Notes: generated by a model not told the origin, from the sequence alone. DNA of 64,000 nucleotides from Phalacrocorax aristotelis (GCF_949628215.1 NC_134283.1:5573610-5637609); one strand, 5' to 3'. Positions 1 to 14,682 are shown, counted from the stretch's first letter. Translations and numbers: made by a program.

Positions 1-3000
1 GGTTCGGCTGCTGTCCAGCCATTTGAGGTTGATACGTTCCCCTGCTCGTCTGAAGGGGAGCTTTCGGTAGTTTGGCTGAGAATCGCTAAATTATTGAGCA
101 GCGCCTTGAAAAAGTTAGTTTAGGAAAAGGATTTAGAACTTTACTGTCACTGGGGTTACATTTTCAAGTTAAAATTTACTTCATGGGATCCACTACAAAG
201 CTCATTATATCACAACCACCTCAGCTTACAATCGGCAATAGTAAAAATATTTCCCAGTTTGGAATTCGGAAGAGTAATGATAGGACATGACATGCTGTTT
301 TCAGGTCAAGCCCGGATACAGCCATGAAATCTGAGGTAACGGTTGTGTCCCAGACCTATTTGATAAAGCTGGAAAAAAATTCCTACATCCATAGGCAGAA
401 TATCAAAGTCATCACAGAGAAAAAGTCATGCCAGTTCAGACGACTACAAAACAAATGCCCAGACACCAAAGCTAGGGACGGTAAGGTGTCTGCAAGGGAC
501 AGGTTTTCCCCATGCAGAGGAAGCCCTTTGCCATTTCTGCACGGGCCGCTCCACGTTACAGCAGCAGAACCCATGTTCCAAATGCCGGTTTCCAAACACT
601 GAGGTTAGGTCTGGCAGACATAGCTCTTCATCTCCCCTCCTTCCAACACTGGTAGCTGGCACAAAGGAATGAAAAGGACTTGTCTTCTAGACTAGAATCT
701 AGTCTAATCTATTGAGATGAAAAAAAGTTTTCCATTATGTCAGTCAGCTTTATAAATGGTTGAACAGTAGTCGCACATTATTTTCGATTAATACTTCCAC
801 CCTATACATGCAGAAACTACTGAAACAGAATGATATATGGAATGAGGTAGTGACAAGAAGTACTGCAACAAACACCAACAGCAATACTACCTATGTGCTT
901 AGGTCAGCAAGAGAAGAGAATGTCGATTGTATCCAGCAAAAGTTGCAGGAGCGATCTGGGAAACTCTTCCCAAAAGCAAACTAACAAGCCTTTATCATAG
1001 CTAAAAACATCAGAGGATTTCAAATGAGTATGACTTATCAGGAACAGAATTGAAGAGAGCATTCAAAATACACCACCACAAAAGGAAAACCACCCAAAAC
1101 CCAATACCTGTGAAAGGTGTGGATCATTTTAAATGCAAAATAAAAAGATGACCATCACAATCTTGTCATTGTTCACTATTTCATGAACCATCTTGCTAAA
1201 GACTCTTATTTTTCCAGATGCCAAGCCTGGTAAAAGTTTCCGTCTTCATAACATATGTGATGCAGTTACAAATTCACAGAACATCATCCTGCAGGAGGCA
1301 TGATACTAAAAGAATGAGAATAGCAGAACACGTATCAATCACACTGAAGTGTCTCTCCCATTCTTTATTTTTAGCTCCTCACCATTAAAACCTTCAATGG
1401 TTCATGTTGAAGCTGCCTCTGAAATTACATGAACAGTGACAGAATGCTAGTGCCAAGTGGCCAGCATCCCCAGCTGCAAAAGCTGAATACCAAAACATTC
1501 ACATGGGCGAAGCCACAAGGCACACACCGCAGAGAACCAAAGGATGCAGGTGGTCCCGGGCATTTTACAAGCAGGAGATAACAGTATTGTCTGAACCGCA
1601 GCTCTCAGAGCCAGGATTCATCTGGTTATGTTGATAGTGAATCTAAGTTTCAGCAAATAGCCCCAGCAGCCCCTCCTGGTTCTGCTTCACTAGACCAGGA
1701 ACCAACAGTCTCCTCACCAGCCATACAGCATAGCTTCAGCACAGGAACCACCCTTGAACAAACCGCAAGCTGAACAGGCACGGAGTTGACCATCTTTATG
1801 ATACTCAGAGACTTTGCTGCAGGAGTTAAGCACTGCTGACTGCTTAAATATAACAGGCTTTGGTTTAGACATACTTCAGCGTGGTTGTGCTGTAGTGGTT
1901 GCCCTGGAAGGAAGACTAAAACCTACAAACTCCCAACTTTTCTTGCACAACCTCACACTTACCTGATAGAACTCTCTCTCTTAAAGCTGAAGAGTCATTA
2001 CAGAGTCAAAGAAAATATGTATGTGAAAGAAAATCATAGCTGCAGTGGGGGTGATAACATTGAATTCTGTAAATTGCTGTAACAAATTCTCAGCCATATA
2101 GCTGGAGTAGCAATCCTTAAAAACAAACCAATAAAACAATAACTTTTTGGAACACCAGCTGTTACTCATCACATCCGCTGCACCAGAATTAAGAGCACTC
2201 AGACACCCCCACAATTACAGCAGAAGATTCAAGTTACTGTCAGAATCAGCAACTCTGCCATCCAACTTTCAAACCTCAAAAATGGAACATTCCAGGCAGA
2301 CAACAGAATTTCCTGTAAAGAATATGGGCCTCACAGTCACAGATAATTATCAGGTGATATGTTCCATCCTTCTTTTTTGTAGCAAAAAAGCCTTGATACA
2401 TGTGCTGAGGAGAGGTGTGGATAGTTAGTTGTCTGAGTTGAAGAATCTGGCCCTAGCAAAGCCTGTGTAAAGAGGAGAAGGTTAGCCACTAGAATAAAAT
2501 CTTCCTTCTTTTTTCCTTTTTTCTTTCTCTTTTTCAGTTTAACTTTCTTCTTATAATTTTAAAAGGCTCTTTGAATTGTTAAAAAAATATATAATCACAA
2601 TTCATACTATAAGATCTAAAAGGAGAGTTTTTCAGCTGGGAGTACATTTTTACATTTCAGTCATAATCCCTCAAAAGTGGCATTTATAGGGTTGACACCG
2701 ACACTTTCTTAATTACAGCATTGGAAACTTCAACCCTGTCTTATTGTTGTATTTGGTGTTGATTACTTCTGAAGAATAAAGCAAGGCATGAAAGACAATC
2801 ACAGGACTGGCTAGGCGTCGTCATGGGTATAATAAACAATGGTCACTAAACTAGTGCCACTTCCTCACAGGAGCTACAAAGAAAATATATCTTTTGTGTA
2901 GAAGGTAGAAGTTGAATAGCTTTATTCCATCAACTGTAAGGAATGTTAAAGAGTCATGAGGTAGGAGGAACAAATATTTTACAGACTGTCACTGACAGTC

Positions 3001-6000
3001 TATCTAACCTAAGTATTTTCTACACCATCATAGCATTTGCATTCCTTAGCAGAATGTACATTAGCTCAGCTAAATTTTCTGGTTAGAGCTGCAAAACCTA
3101 TGTGGAGAAGTTTTGCAAAGTTCATTTTCAAGCTTTTCTTTTACAAACTTTTCATCTGCAGGACTCCCAAGCAGATTTTACACTCGTCATCAAGAGAACT
3201 TGCACACCACCATCTCAGGATTAGGTGTCAATCCAGTTTCCTAGCAAGCAAGTGCCAATTTGTGAGGGAGAAGTCTGCGATCATTCAGGACTAGCTGAAG
3301 ACAGTTCCTCTAAGTGGAGTGGTATTTCCTCTGCAGAACTGTTCACTGCTCCTTGAATGGATTTATGAGCGAGCACTTGCACCCATGTCCACACGCACTG
3401 TTTGGCTGCTGGGATTCTCAGGGCCACTGAATGCAAAGGATATGTTGCTTTTTTATACCTTTTATTCCAAAACTCATTCATTTTGCCAAAGCTTTTCCCT
3501 TGCCAAAGAAAATGAAATTGCTTATGTACAGGACATAGTAATGAAGGCTAGTCCTAGACCTGAGGTTGCTTGCTGTGGCCCAGCTGCCCTGTTCCAGAGC
3601 TGAGATGGCAACAACTGCTGCAGTCTGGAGGGAGGAGGGGAAGGAGTGCCTTCCAGCGACTGCTGTCACTGGCGGAGCAGTCCTGTACCATCCCAGCTCA
3701 TCATGGCAATGGCTTCAGCTATGCTGGGAAGTGTTCTTTGGGTTTTAATGATCACCTTTAGTATCTCAAAGGACCTTTGCAGCATAAAGCTGACCTTTGA
3801 GAATATTGTCCAGCTGTAGCAGCACAACTCAATGAACGAACTTTATAGGGGACCCACCTTCAAACGCAATCACACCGTGTGACGGGTCCAACACCCTCAG
3901 CACATCTTCTCAGCAGGACGGAGTTCAGACTCCTTGCAGAGTGTGTTTCATGTAAAAAGTGTTCTAGTATATACTTGGCTCCATTCTTACCAGAATTTCA
4001 TTTTAATCTTGGTAAGTTATTGTCACTTAATCATAATATTTATAGTAAATATTGATTTAAAGTGAACTACTTAGGTCATTAGCAGAAAAGCTGACATGAA
4101 GGAAGGGAGGTTGTACTTTTAAGTGGCTGGCCTGCTGCCTGCTTCAGTGTTTGTCTGAGTCCTAAAACATTCAGCTGCTTCTCATTTCAGTCACCCTGCC
4201 CGCTGTTATTTACAAGCACTACATTTAAAAAAACTTCTGAGGAGTTACTGCCTTCTGTCCTCATACACACAATACAGTACTATCCCTTAGAAATTCTTTA
4301 ATCATTTTAATTTGTAGATTTCAAAACAATTTTAAAAAGAAAGGAACTAATTATTTCACATTTTCAAATGAATCAAGGCCCAGAGAGCAAGGAGGTTTGC
4401 CAGAGATCTCACAGCAGTGGCACGCCTTGGTCAGAACACGTCTTCCAGGTTTTATACCAATGTCCTGACTTAGAAATGGTATTTCCTCATAGCAAAGCTA
4501 GCTATGCCAGAAGAAAACTTATCATTTGTCAGAATCACACTTTTTAAAGTTTCGGTTGAGCAGAAGCTCTGCTGTGTGATTTGGGATGATGTATAAAAAC
4601 CTGAAAATATATGTGAGGACATTTGCACTAAGTTTTAAAGCATGGAGGGTTTCATACACACGCTAACTAATTGGCTCTTTACTCAGTGTCTTGGACCAGC
4701 TTTGCTGGCTGCGCAAATACCTGTATATTTAAAGGGCCTGCAATCACGCCTTCAGATTAAAAGTGAAATGCTACAGCCACTGCATCAACAGTGATAAAAT
4801 GCCAGCAGCTCATTACCAGTACCAGTGAGAAGTTCAATGTTAGCAAGGCCTCAGCAGAACAGGAAAACTGCAGGAGGGTCTGCAGGGAACCAGGTAAACT
4901 TTCTCCTGTGCTTTTTAAGCCAATAAATTGAAAATCTTTCATAGAAACAATGTGATTGCAGGTGAGCAGCACCAGAAAATAAAATACAGGGGCATTTGAC
5001 AATAGTTTTGAATGAAGTGAGTTGCAACTCCCACAAGAAAAAAGTCCAGATCTTCCCTTTAGTTTCCCTTCAGCCTTTCATTTCTTTCCTACTACAGAGT
5101 AGCACCACGGGTGAGTTTAAGAGAGGAAAGTGCTCTGTTATCATCTGCTTTAGCCTCCTGTTCTCACCCGTTATCCCTGTAAGCCCTGAGAGGCACAAAG
5201 AAGGATAACTTAAGGCAGGCTGGGCATGGCAATGAGTAAGGCTAAACTGGAGCGTTTAGCCGCTGCTCTGAACTCGTCACAGGGAGCCATGGTGGATCTT
5301 ACGGTGTGCTGCACTGACAGGAAGAACACACACTGAGCACTGCTGCAACGTGCTTTCACACTGGTCATTTCCCATTTTCCTCCTGTTCTGCTGAAGCCTT
5401 CTTAACATTGAATTTGCTACTGCTGGTGGAAGATCTTCTGGGACCATTAAACAGACATAGCCTGGGTCTTTCTCTACTTTATACATGGCTGACTGCAGGG
5501 ATTTATTATTGTCAAAGGCCTTCCCTCAGGGCGCACAGGAAGGGAGGAGAAGTTCCTTGCATCTGTGCTCACTCATGCAAAGATCAGCTTTAGTCCGTCA
5601 CATGCTACAACAGAAAAGTTTAGAAAAGCCCTCTAGCTAATCAAAGCACTAATATGAGCTGAGAATGGAGAGAGTGCACTGGTCCTAATACGGATAAGCA
5701 CATAATCGTGTGAAAACATGTCAAAAATCTCACTGAAATCAAAATAAGATTGAAAAATTAATTATGCATTTGAGCGATGTCTTCTGAATAGGGAATGAGA
5801 GACACTGTTCTGGGATACGCATTGCAGACACGTGTGCCTTGGAAGGGCGTCCATCTGGTGTATCTCTAGGATCAGCATATTTGTATAGAATGCAAATCAT
5901 TATTGCAACTCCTGTTATCTTTATGCACTGTAGTCATAACTGAATGAGTCACGTAAAAGGGTCAAAACCTTCTGTTCTAATTTTTATGATAAGCATCTTT

Positions 6001-9000
6001 TTAACATACAGTGTTAGAGACCCTGTGCGTCAACGGATCGAGGTAGGAGTTGGTGTTGGGTAAAGTACAGCAGACCTTGGAACAGACACCCAGTCTTATT
6101 CACATATTTGTTAACAATTTAAAAGAGGGAATAAATGAAGGGGGAGAAATTTTAAATATATATATATAAACAGATATATTAATCTACCTAAGATAAAATC
6201 CTCAATAAATTAGAAATGTGGGATAGGCTGCTTAAATCTTCTAGTCTCAGACTGCCGTCTCGCTTGCAGAACAAATCAGAGTAGCTGTGTTAGAGTCTGT
6301 TGGGTACTCTGCTCCGGTGCTGGCAGGACACTGCAACCTGTGCAAACTCACTGAGGCCTGTGGTCTGTAGTAGCAGTCTTCTGAGTACCGTGCAGAGTAA
6401 ATTTAACTTTGCAGCTTCAGAAGAAACTCTCTTGGCAAAGGACCATTTTTCAGAAATTCCAGGAGATACCAACCACCATGTGACACGCTCTATTCCTCAA
6501 ATATACGTTGTCATACGCAGGTACAGTCATATTATTTCACTTACCGTATTAAAAAACATATATAAGAAGCCTTTTGCATCTCTCAACAGCTTTTATTTGT
6601 GCTACAAAATTCAGAAACTTTGCAATATGTTTGTAAATACCAGCTATCAACACCATCTCAATCAGTGATAATTGACTGAAAATCTGAACTTAAAGCCTAC
6701 ATGAGCTGTTTTAAAGACAAACATTAAACCTAAACTTTAGAAAAACGGAAAAAAACCAACCAACTTCCTTTCAAAGGAAAATGTCTAACATTCATCTCAT
6801 TTAACAGGAGACAATGTCTAGATTGAAGAAAGAACTAGGAATGAGAATTTGCAAATGCTTGTTTAGCCCGATCTCCAAATTAGAATGAATTAAAAATAGC
6901 TCAGTTATCTTCCACTGAGCATCTAGGCCTTATTTGTGTGTTTTCCTAATGATGTTAAAAATTTCACACACACACAAATTGTTTCCACCACCTTTTTTCA
7001 GACTGGACCGGTAGTTTTAAGATACCATTCCATCTTCCAAAGAAAATTTTTAAATTTGCTTTATGATTAAGAAGTCCTTTTATTCTGGAGCTAAGCTACA
7101 GAATACTTTATTTTACAGGAGAAAAGACAAAAGCAAGAACACAGAAGGCTCTGCCAGGTAATTTAAACCCAACTGTCTTCTCTTCAGAACTTTTCTCCCT
7201 CACATCAGGAATTATTTAACCCCATTTCTGCAAAGGGTAGCTGCCCTGCTGAGTCTCAAAGGCAGCAATACAGAGCTTACCTTTAATCCTGTGCAGAATA
7301 ATGAATGATATACTGCTGAGATTAGCGAGTCGGTGTCAAACGGAGGTTTCTTCCTCTTTGTACTCTGATTCCACCTGGGAAAAGGCACACTGTTAAGATC
7401 CCTTAAGCATACAAATCTCTAATCAAGTTTTCAGCAGCCTGGGCCTTTTAGTTAGATTAAAATTTAAAAAAAAAAAAAAAGCTAAAAAGCTATCACCTTT
7501 GATGGCACTCTCTTCTCCTTCACAAGGACAGATTTTGTTATGGCTGTTGTTAACAGGGGCAGGAAAAAAAGGAAGTCATAAGAAAGAAAGTGGAACACTA
7601 ATTCTGAAATATGTCACCTCCAACCAGCAAGGCTCTCCTCTTCTACTGTCTTCATGGGCTGAGCTCTTTTCATGCTGTGTCACTTGCATCAGGCATTAAT
7701 AATGCCCCCACCTGAAATCAATGCAACAATTGTTACAATTTCTGGTTTGTCTTAGGCAAATTTTGAAATCTTTGCTTTCTGGTTTCTAAACCTTTGGGAT
7801 GCCCTCTCTTCCTGTTTTTGAGTTTTCGCTGTAACCAAGAGAGTTCATAATCTACTTTTTTACCAAACACCAAGAGTCTCATGGACTCTGCCGATTCCAG
7901 CAGCTGGGCTTTAAGGAAAACATCTAATATCTTTAATCCTTAGGAAAAAAAAAAAAAAACAACATTATAATTGAAAGCACTTATTTCTGTTTTGAGATAT
8001 GTATTTGTAATACATGTATCTGCAGCCTGCGTTCAGCCACGTGCTGTCAGGACAAAAATGGCTTACACGTGGAACCAAGGATGTAAAAGGTAGACCCTAA
8101 GACAACTTTTTGTTTATTACCCTGAAGGGAAATAGATTAAAAGAAGGTTCCCTTTGTCAACAACTGATAGTTTGCACCAATTTTATTTTTTATTTTAAAA
8201 ATAATGAAAATGTTGAAGCTGAATAATACCAGTTTTCTATTGATGTATACTCAACTTATAATTGTAATTTATAAATAGATCTATAGATAAATCTATCTGT
8301 AAATAATTTTCATTTTTAACAGATTAAAACAAAATCCAAATATTTATATCAAAACTGAGTTCAAATATGGCAAAACAGAGTTAATTTTTTGAGGTATTTT
8401 ATGAAAAAATGAAAAAAAAAAAAAAGAGGCATCATTTGACCAAAAAGAAAACATACAAAACTTAAAAAAAAGAAAAAAAAAACAACAACCATGCAGAAAT
8501 ATAACTGATATAACTGGAGATGTGGTTCCTTATAGGACCACTAAAGAAAAGTAAGAAAAACCTGCTGCCTGTACATGACAGGCAGCAGCTTCTGCTGGTC
8601 TGGCAGCACAGATGGAGGTAACACGCAGCGCTGCTGACTTGATGACAGAAGTCTTCAGCAGGACAAGGAGACCTTGGCTACTCCTGTGGAAGGCAAACCT
8701 CACTTACAAGAGCTAAAGTTGCTTTTTGATGATTTCTGTTGTGTAACAATAGCCAGACTTTAGTACTTGGCATTGTGATAGCAGTATTGTTGCAGAAAGG
8801 GTATATTTTGGTTAAAAAAAGCCAAACTGAAAAAGCAGCGAAAGAAAAATCCTTGCTAATACAGAAAGAGAAAAACAAAAGGTTTTCATCCTCCTTGTAC
8901 AGCAGACGGTGGCGAGGGACCTTGATGTCAGGGAGGAGACCAGTCAACAGAATCAGAGAAGACCAGAGCTGGAGAAGCGGGTGTCTCAAACCCTTCTCAT

Positions 9001-11234
9001 CATGCATCACAGGCATGCTCTGCTCTGTCTTTAGCTTACCTTCTTGTGAAGGCAGCTTGCTACCCCCAGAAGATGAGAGATAAAGTCAATGGGAAAGCAA
9101 GGTATTGCCAGACAGCGGCTAATTTTAAAATTTTTTTTTTCAAAGAGAGGAAATAATGTCTGCAGAGCAGCAGTGGTTCATACTGGGTCAGTCAGGAAGT
9201 GTGGGGCTGGGCATTTAAAAGAAAGACACATATTTTAGTTTCATGTTTCTCTCAGAGAACAAAAGCATACACAAAAACTTTTTAGCTAAAAATGCAAAGT
9301 TGAATTCACCTATAATTAGCAAAGTTATCAAGGGGTGTCATGTTTCACACTGAAGAATGCCACTTCGAGTAGAATACTTTGCATCTCCGCCTGCGATTAT
9401 AGAAAAGCAATTATTATAGTTAAAACCAGTGCTCCTTTGGATCATAGCACAGATAATAGCAGAAGACAGGACAGGAAAACAATGAGAGATTATTAACTCT
9501 ATTCCCACAGGTGAAGATCTGAGGCATAATTGGTTTAAAGCTGAAGTTTCATGTACGTCTTCATCCAGCACTTATAATGCAAAAAGGCAGTCCCTGCCTC
9601 TGCTGTTCTTGTCTGCCTCTTGCCATCTCTACCCTGACTTGGCTCATGTAGATAAGAAAGAAGAGGGCTAAGGCATCTGAAAACATTAATCCAAAACTGA
9701 CATGGTGACTACTGCACGTAATGGAAAAGACAGAATCAGCTGGAGGTATGTCTCTTTAAATTACAAAACAGCTTTTAATTTGGCCTTTCATGACCATTAC
9801 TTATTTGCAGTAAACCAGCTGATAATCTTTACTGCTGTAAATATTCATGAAAAATTAATGCAACAAAACCATTCAGAAGCTCACAATGGTCCCTGAACAG
9901 CATAGTCGGCTGAAATACCTGGAATTCGATCTGTGTGTTACACAGTTTGTTACATCTGTCGTCCAATGAGGAAGCTGAAAAAAAGTGACTGTAATTAAGC
10001 AAAGCATTGTGTGTTTTGAAATTTGTTAATGAAAAATCCACCCAGCCGGCAAAGGACGATTTTTGTGATGACAAAGAGAAAAGGAAAAATTTGTTGTGCC
10101 AAGACATCTATGAATACCTTAAAATACGTTAAGACATATCGCAGTTGATTTGAAAAAAAAAAAAAAAAAGAAAATAGAGTAGGCAGTTTGTCAATGATAT
10201 ACTAAAAAAAAGAGCATTTTGCAAACAGAAAAACAATCACCAAGGTTTGTGAAAACCTCCATGATCATTAAAAAAAAATCTGCAATAATAATATCTGTTG
10301 AAATATTCAAGTAGAAAAGTTGAGAGTGGAAATGCTATTTCTTGCTGATATACCTTAAACAAACTTTTTTTTATACCTTCAAACATCATGGCTTTACTTA
10401 TGCATGCACTGAGAACAAATTTGCTGCCTTCCCAGGCCTGTTCAAAAATGGTGTTTAATCATTCTATCAAAAATCAGGATCAGCTGAAGATAAAACAAGC
10501 TGCAAATGCTCCTCAGTGTGTTTGGAGCTCCTACATCATGCTGGTTTAACCATAACTTCTTTTCATTTTTACTGTTCAAAGGAAAGATGTAAGTTTTGTT
10601 GATAGGCTGGTTCTACCAGCATAATGAAGATGTTTTCCAATTACTTTTCCCTCAAAGTGGAGAAGACCAGCAGTCTTTCTGGATATGTTTTAGCTGAGAA
10701 ATGACAGGGAAAAATGGCCGTAGTTCTTGTACAGAAGTGCCGGGTTGCTGCAGAAGGAGAAGAAAGCCCAGGCAGGGTGACAGTCCTAGCTGATTTTACA
10801 GGAAATGGTTTTTTTTAAGAAATTATGGGCACATTTTTAGCAGCTGATTTGCAACAACTTGTTCAAAACAAAACCCTAAAATTCCAAACACAGGCACTTT
10901 CTATCTCTGTAGGGTTTGCTACAGGCCCTTGAGAACACCGGGCATTATAATAAAATAAAGGACGTAACGGAGGCTGTGCTGTGGTTTTGTAGCACCAGGT
11001 CACATTTCAAACACTGCTATCTGATGTGCTGCTGCCGTTGTGTGACCACTGCCGAGCCATTTATATTCACATCAGAATGGTGGTGGCTCATTTGCTTGTT
11101 CATACCACTATGGGCGGAAGTCAGAGCCGGGCTAAACAAAACTCTTGCAAAGCATCCAGAAGAAACCAGTGAACTGTACGGAAAACAGCTGGCTGTTCAC
11201 GTTCTTTCCTCATTTGACCTCAAATTGTTTGGAC
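1..11234. other. Intergenic, AT-rich, no gene recognised
   Basis: No reading frame longer than about 122 codons, no splice-bounded conserved peptide, and no tRNA or rRNA signature was found on either strand. It contains adenine runs at 7466-7480, 7945-7959 and 10153-10169, a very AT-rich stretch around 8150-8480, and the diverged MIR-like fragment at 4355-4475. Otherwise nothing recognisable. Confidence 0.7.
4355..4475 (-). mobile_element. Probable MIR-like SINE fragment, diverged
   Basis: The plus strand reads like the complement of MIR: AAGGCCCAGAGAGCAAGGAG, then TTGCCAGAGATCTCACAGCA. Divergence is high, so the family assignment is tentative. Confidence 0.5.
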
Positions 11235-12421
11235 AGCAAATATCTGTGGACAAGGGAAGAGCTATGGATGTCATCTAGCTGGACTTCTGTAAGGCCTTTG
11301 ACACAGTCGCCAACAGCATCCTTGCCTCTAAACTGGAGCAATATGGTTTTGATGGGTGGACAGTCTGGTGGATAAGGAACTGGCTGGGTGGTCGTGTCCA
11401 GAGGGTAGTGGTCAATGGCTCAATGTCCAGATGGAGACCAGTGATGAGTGGTGTCCCTCAGGGGTCCGTACTGGGACCGGTACTATTAAATATCTTCATC
11501 AGTGACATAGACAGTGGGATCGAGGGCACCCTCAGCAAGTTTGCAGATGACACCAAGCTGCGCAGTGCAGTTGAAACGCCAGAAGGACAGGATGTCATCC
11601 AGAGAGACCTAGACAAGCTGGAGAAGTAGGCCTGTGAGAACCTCATGAGGTTCACCAAGGCCAAGTGCAAGGTCCTGCACCTGGGTGGGGGCAACATCCA
11701 ATATCAATACAGGATCAGGGATGAAGGGATTGAGAGCAGCCCTGTGGAGAGGTACTTGGGGGCACTGGTGGATGAAAAGCTGGACATGAACCAACAATGT
11801 GTGCTGGCAGCCCAGGCAGCCAACCGTATCCTGGGCTGCATCCCCAGAAGCATGGGCAGCAGGGCAAGGGAGGTGATTCTGCCCCTCTAGTCCACTCTGG
11901 TGAGACCCCCCTGCAGAGCTGTGTCCAGCTCTGGAGCCCTCAGCACAGGAAGGACACGGACCTGTTGGAGCGGATCTAGCGAAGGGCCACAAAAATGACC
12001 TGAGGACTGGAGCACCTCTCCTACAAGGACAGGCTGAGAGTTGGGATTGTTCAGCCTGAAGAAGAGAAGGCTGTGGGGAGACCTTATTGCCACCTTCCAG
12101 TGCTTAAAGGGGGACTATAGGAAGGGCAACCTCTTTAGCAAGGCCTCTTGTGACAGGACAAGGGGTGATGGTTTTAAACTAAAGGAGGGTAGATTTAGAC
12201 TGGAGAAAAGGAAAATTTTTTTACAATGGGTGTGGTGAAACACTGGCACAGGTTGCCGAGAGAGGTGGTCGATGCCCCGTCCCTGGAAACATTCCAGGTC
12301 AGGTTGGACAGGGCTCTGAGCAACCTGATCTGGCTGAAGATGTCCCTGCTCAGTGCAGGGGGGGGTGGGCTAGATGGGCTCTAAAGGTCCCTTCCAACCC
12401 AAACCATTCTATGATTCTGTG
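11235..12421 (+). mobile_element. CR1 LINE, 5'-truncated and decayed
   Basis: Plus-strand sequence translates to CR1-type reverse transcriptase: KAFDTV near 11300, [11 protein letters not shown] near 11448, FADDTKL (the catalytic Asp-Asp box) near 11540, then LLERI and [16 protein letters not shown] segments of the C-terminal end. It ends with the CR1 3' terminus, ATTCTATGATTCTGTG, at 12421. In-frame stops at 11276, 11627 and 11888 and at least one frame change around 11885-12040 show that it is inactive. The 5' end is truncated within the reverse transcriptase; the exact left edge is uncertain by some tens of bases. The endonuclease domain is missing. Confidence 0.95.
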
Positions 12422-12684
12422 GTGGAGGTCAATACAGCAAAAAGGCAGGGCCAGCTTTCTGCAGAAAGTGCTGCACAGGCATCCTGAGATGACAGCAGCA
12501 CTCAAAAAGACTGTGAGCCTTTTTCAAGGGACTCAAAACATCTCATTGCAATGTGGTCTTCCCAGTCCCCTTGCCAGAGCCGCTGCATGGGTGCAGGTGG
12601 TCTGCACAGCACGGGTTTTGCATGTCAGGGCAGACTTCCTCCTGGGATCGCAGCCACAGCTGCACTCTTCTCTCCTCAGCTCAA

Positions 12685-12765
12685 CAACGGCTCCTCTGTG
12701 ACTTTGGGCAAGACCCTCTGTGCCTCAGTTTCTCCAACTGTAAAATGGAGGATGCTTCTTTGTTG
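12685..12765 (+). mobile_element. MIR-like SINE fragment
   Basis: The segment reads TGTGACTTTGGGCAAGACC, then CTCTGTGCCTCAGTTTC and AACTGTAAAATGGAGGATG, matching the core and following part of the MIR consensus in forward orientation as I recall it. It lies 260 bases past the CR1 element. Confidence 0.75.
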
Positions 12766-12834
12766 AACTCTTCTTGCTTCAGGAATAGGGAACAGGAGGC
12801 TGTGAATACAGTATTTACCAGCAAGATAACACCA

Positions 12835-12850
12835 CTAATGCTAGCATTAG
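12835..12850. repeat. 16-bp perfect palindrome
   Basis: CTAATGCTAGCATTAG equals its own reverse complement. It lies about 70 bases after the MIR-like fragment. No function is apparent. Confidence 0.9.
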
Positions 12851-14682
12851 CATTACTATTATTTTACTACTGGAATGGAATCTACGCTAACAAAAATTAC
12901 ATTTAGAAACTAAATCTGTATGAGTGTAGCACTGAAAAAAGAATTTGTAATTCTGAGGCCAATATGCCAGCTATACTTATCTATATTTCTGTTTTCTCAG
13001 CAACCATATGATAGAACCAATTTGAAAAAAAAAAAAAGAGAGAAAAAGAAATATATTTAAAAGCATCAGTTGTTTATGGAAACTTTAGCATCTTCTATAC
13101 TGGTTTCCTGAAGGCAAAGGATTATGTAATAAAAAGAAAGTCAATATTACAGCACTGAAGTTTGAAATTAGTGTGATAAATTGAATTTTAAAATAAAACT
13201 GTCCCTATCATGTACTTACAGATAATAAAACTTAACAGAGCAGATGATTTATAGTTGCTGCCACTGCGAGTATAACACAGAAGGAGACTGCCAAAGTAAT
13301 ATTCCTATTCATATATGTCAGATTACATTTATATGTCGCTTCTGTTTCGTTTCCTCAAGCTGGAAGGCTATGGTGTGTGGACTGTAAGCCTCAGTCAGCA
13401 AACTTGCCCCAGCTCTGGTTCCACTTCTCCTGCCTAGAGCTCTCAGTTATGATAAATCAGCAAGCCTTCCACGAGCTCCTGGCTGCTGTTGTTTCAGGCC
13501 AGTGACCCAGAAACACCAGTGAGTACCTCCACGTTTTTCAGATCCTTAAAGTTATCCTAGCCTGGGATCTATGCTCTTTGTGAGCACTCTGACACTTGTT
13601 TTGTTAGACATACCCAGATTCATGCCCTTTCTTCTAGCACCACCTATGCCATTCTCCCTTTTAAAGGTAAACTAGTAATGGCTCAGTGAGTCCAAACATA
13701 CCAGATGTTTCCATCATCGAGATCTGTTATTTATGCTGTACATTTCTACAGCCATGAAGAAGGCACATTAGTTCACAGGGGAAGAGGAGAGACGTGACTG
13801 CTTTTCTTATTGCTGAGGACTGCAGGGCAGAGAGGAAGGAGCAACACAAGCTCCAGTGGCAAATGACTTTATTTCCATAAACTGCAGTGTATGCAGCTTA
13901 TCATGCTTGGGCATAAGAACAGGACACTAAAACACAGGTAGGCTCCCCACCCTGAGAATAACCCCTCCTCAGCCTCTCATCTGTCTCTCTGATGCATCCA
14001 ATCATCTTAGTTTTTTGCTCTGCTGCTTCTTCTGTGATACCATGATGCCACTCACTGCCTACATCCAGTATTAGCAGACTTCCTGCTCGGGATTCATTTA
14101 GTAGCAGTGTTGGTACCTCAGCAGAGCGCATAAGTTTCTGGCTTGGCTCCTAAGTGCCTTTCTTCATGCTGCGCACCCACAGACTGGTCACTTCCAAAGG
14201 GGAAACATAGTTGAGCAGCTAAATCTAACTGCATCGGCAAAGTCACCTCCAGCCACCCCAACAGCCACCAGCACAAGGTCTACCCCAGCCCTCTGACAGC
14301 TATAAAACCGTACAACAACCAGAACAGATGCTCTATGTCTGTGCCACAGACCTTCATCCACCCAAGCAAATGAAATTTCACAACATGACCGAACGCTTTC
14401 ATCCCACCGTCACCAGTTACATCGGCTCTTCCCAAGGGTGCTGTGTTTGAACAGACATGCGGTAAACCAAACCAAGGAACTAATCCAGAGGAACACCAGT
14501 CGTGTTTTGTTTGCCTGGCACCAGGAAAAGAGGGCTGCCTTTCACTTTATACAATTATGCCATTACAGTAGTTTTTAGGCTTCAAAATATTGATTTTTCT
14601 CAGTTTCTCGGTGATTTTTCTCAGGTTTCATCACTTAACTCATCCTTGCAGGCTATTTAGCACCTAGTGATCTCTTTCTAGA

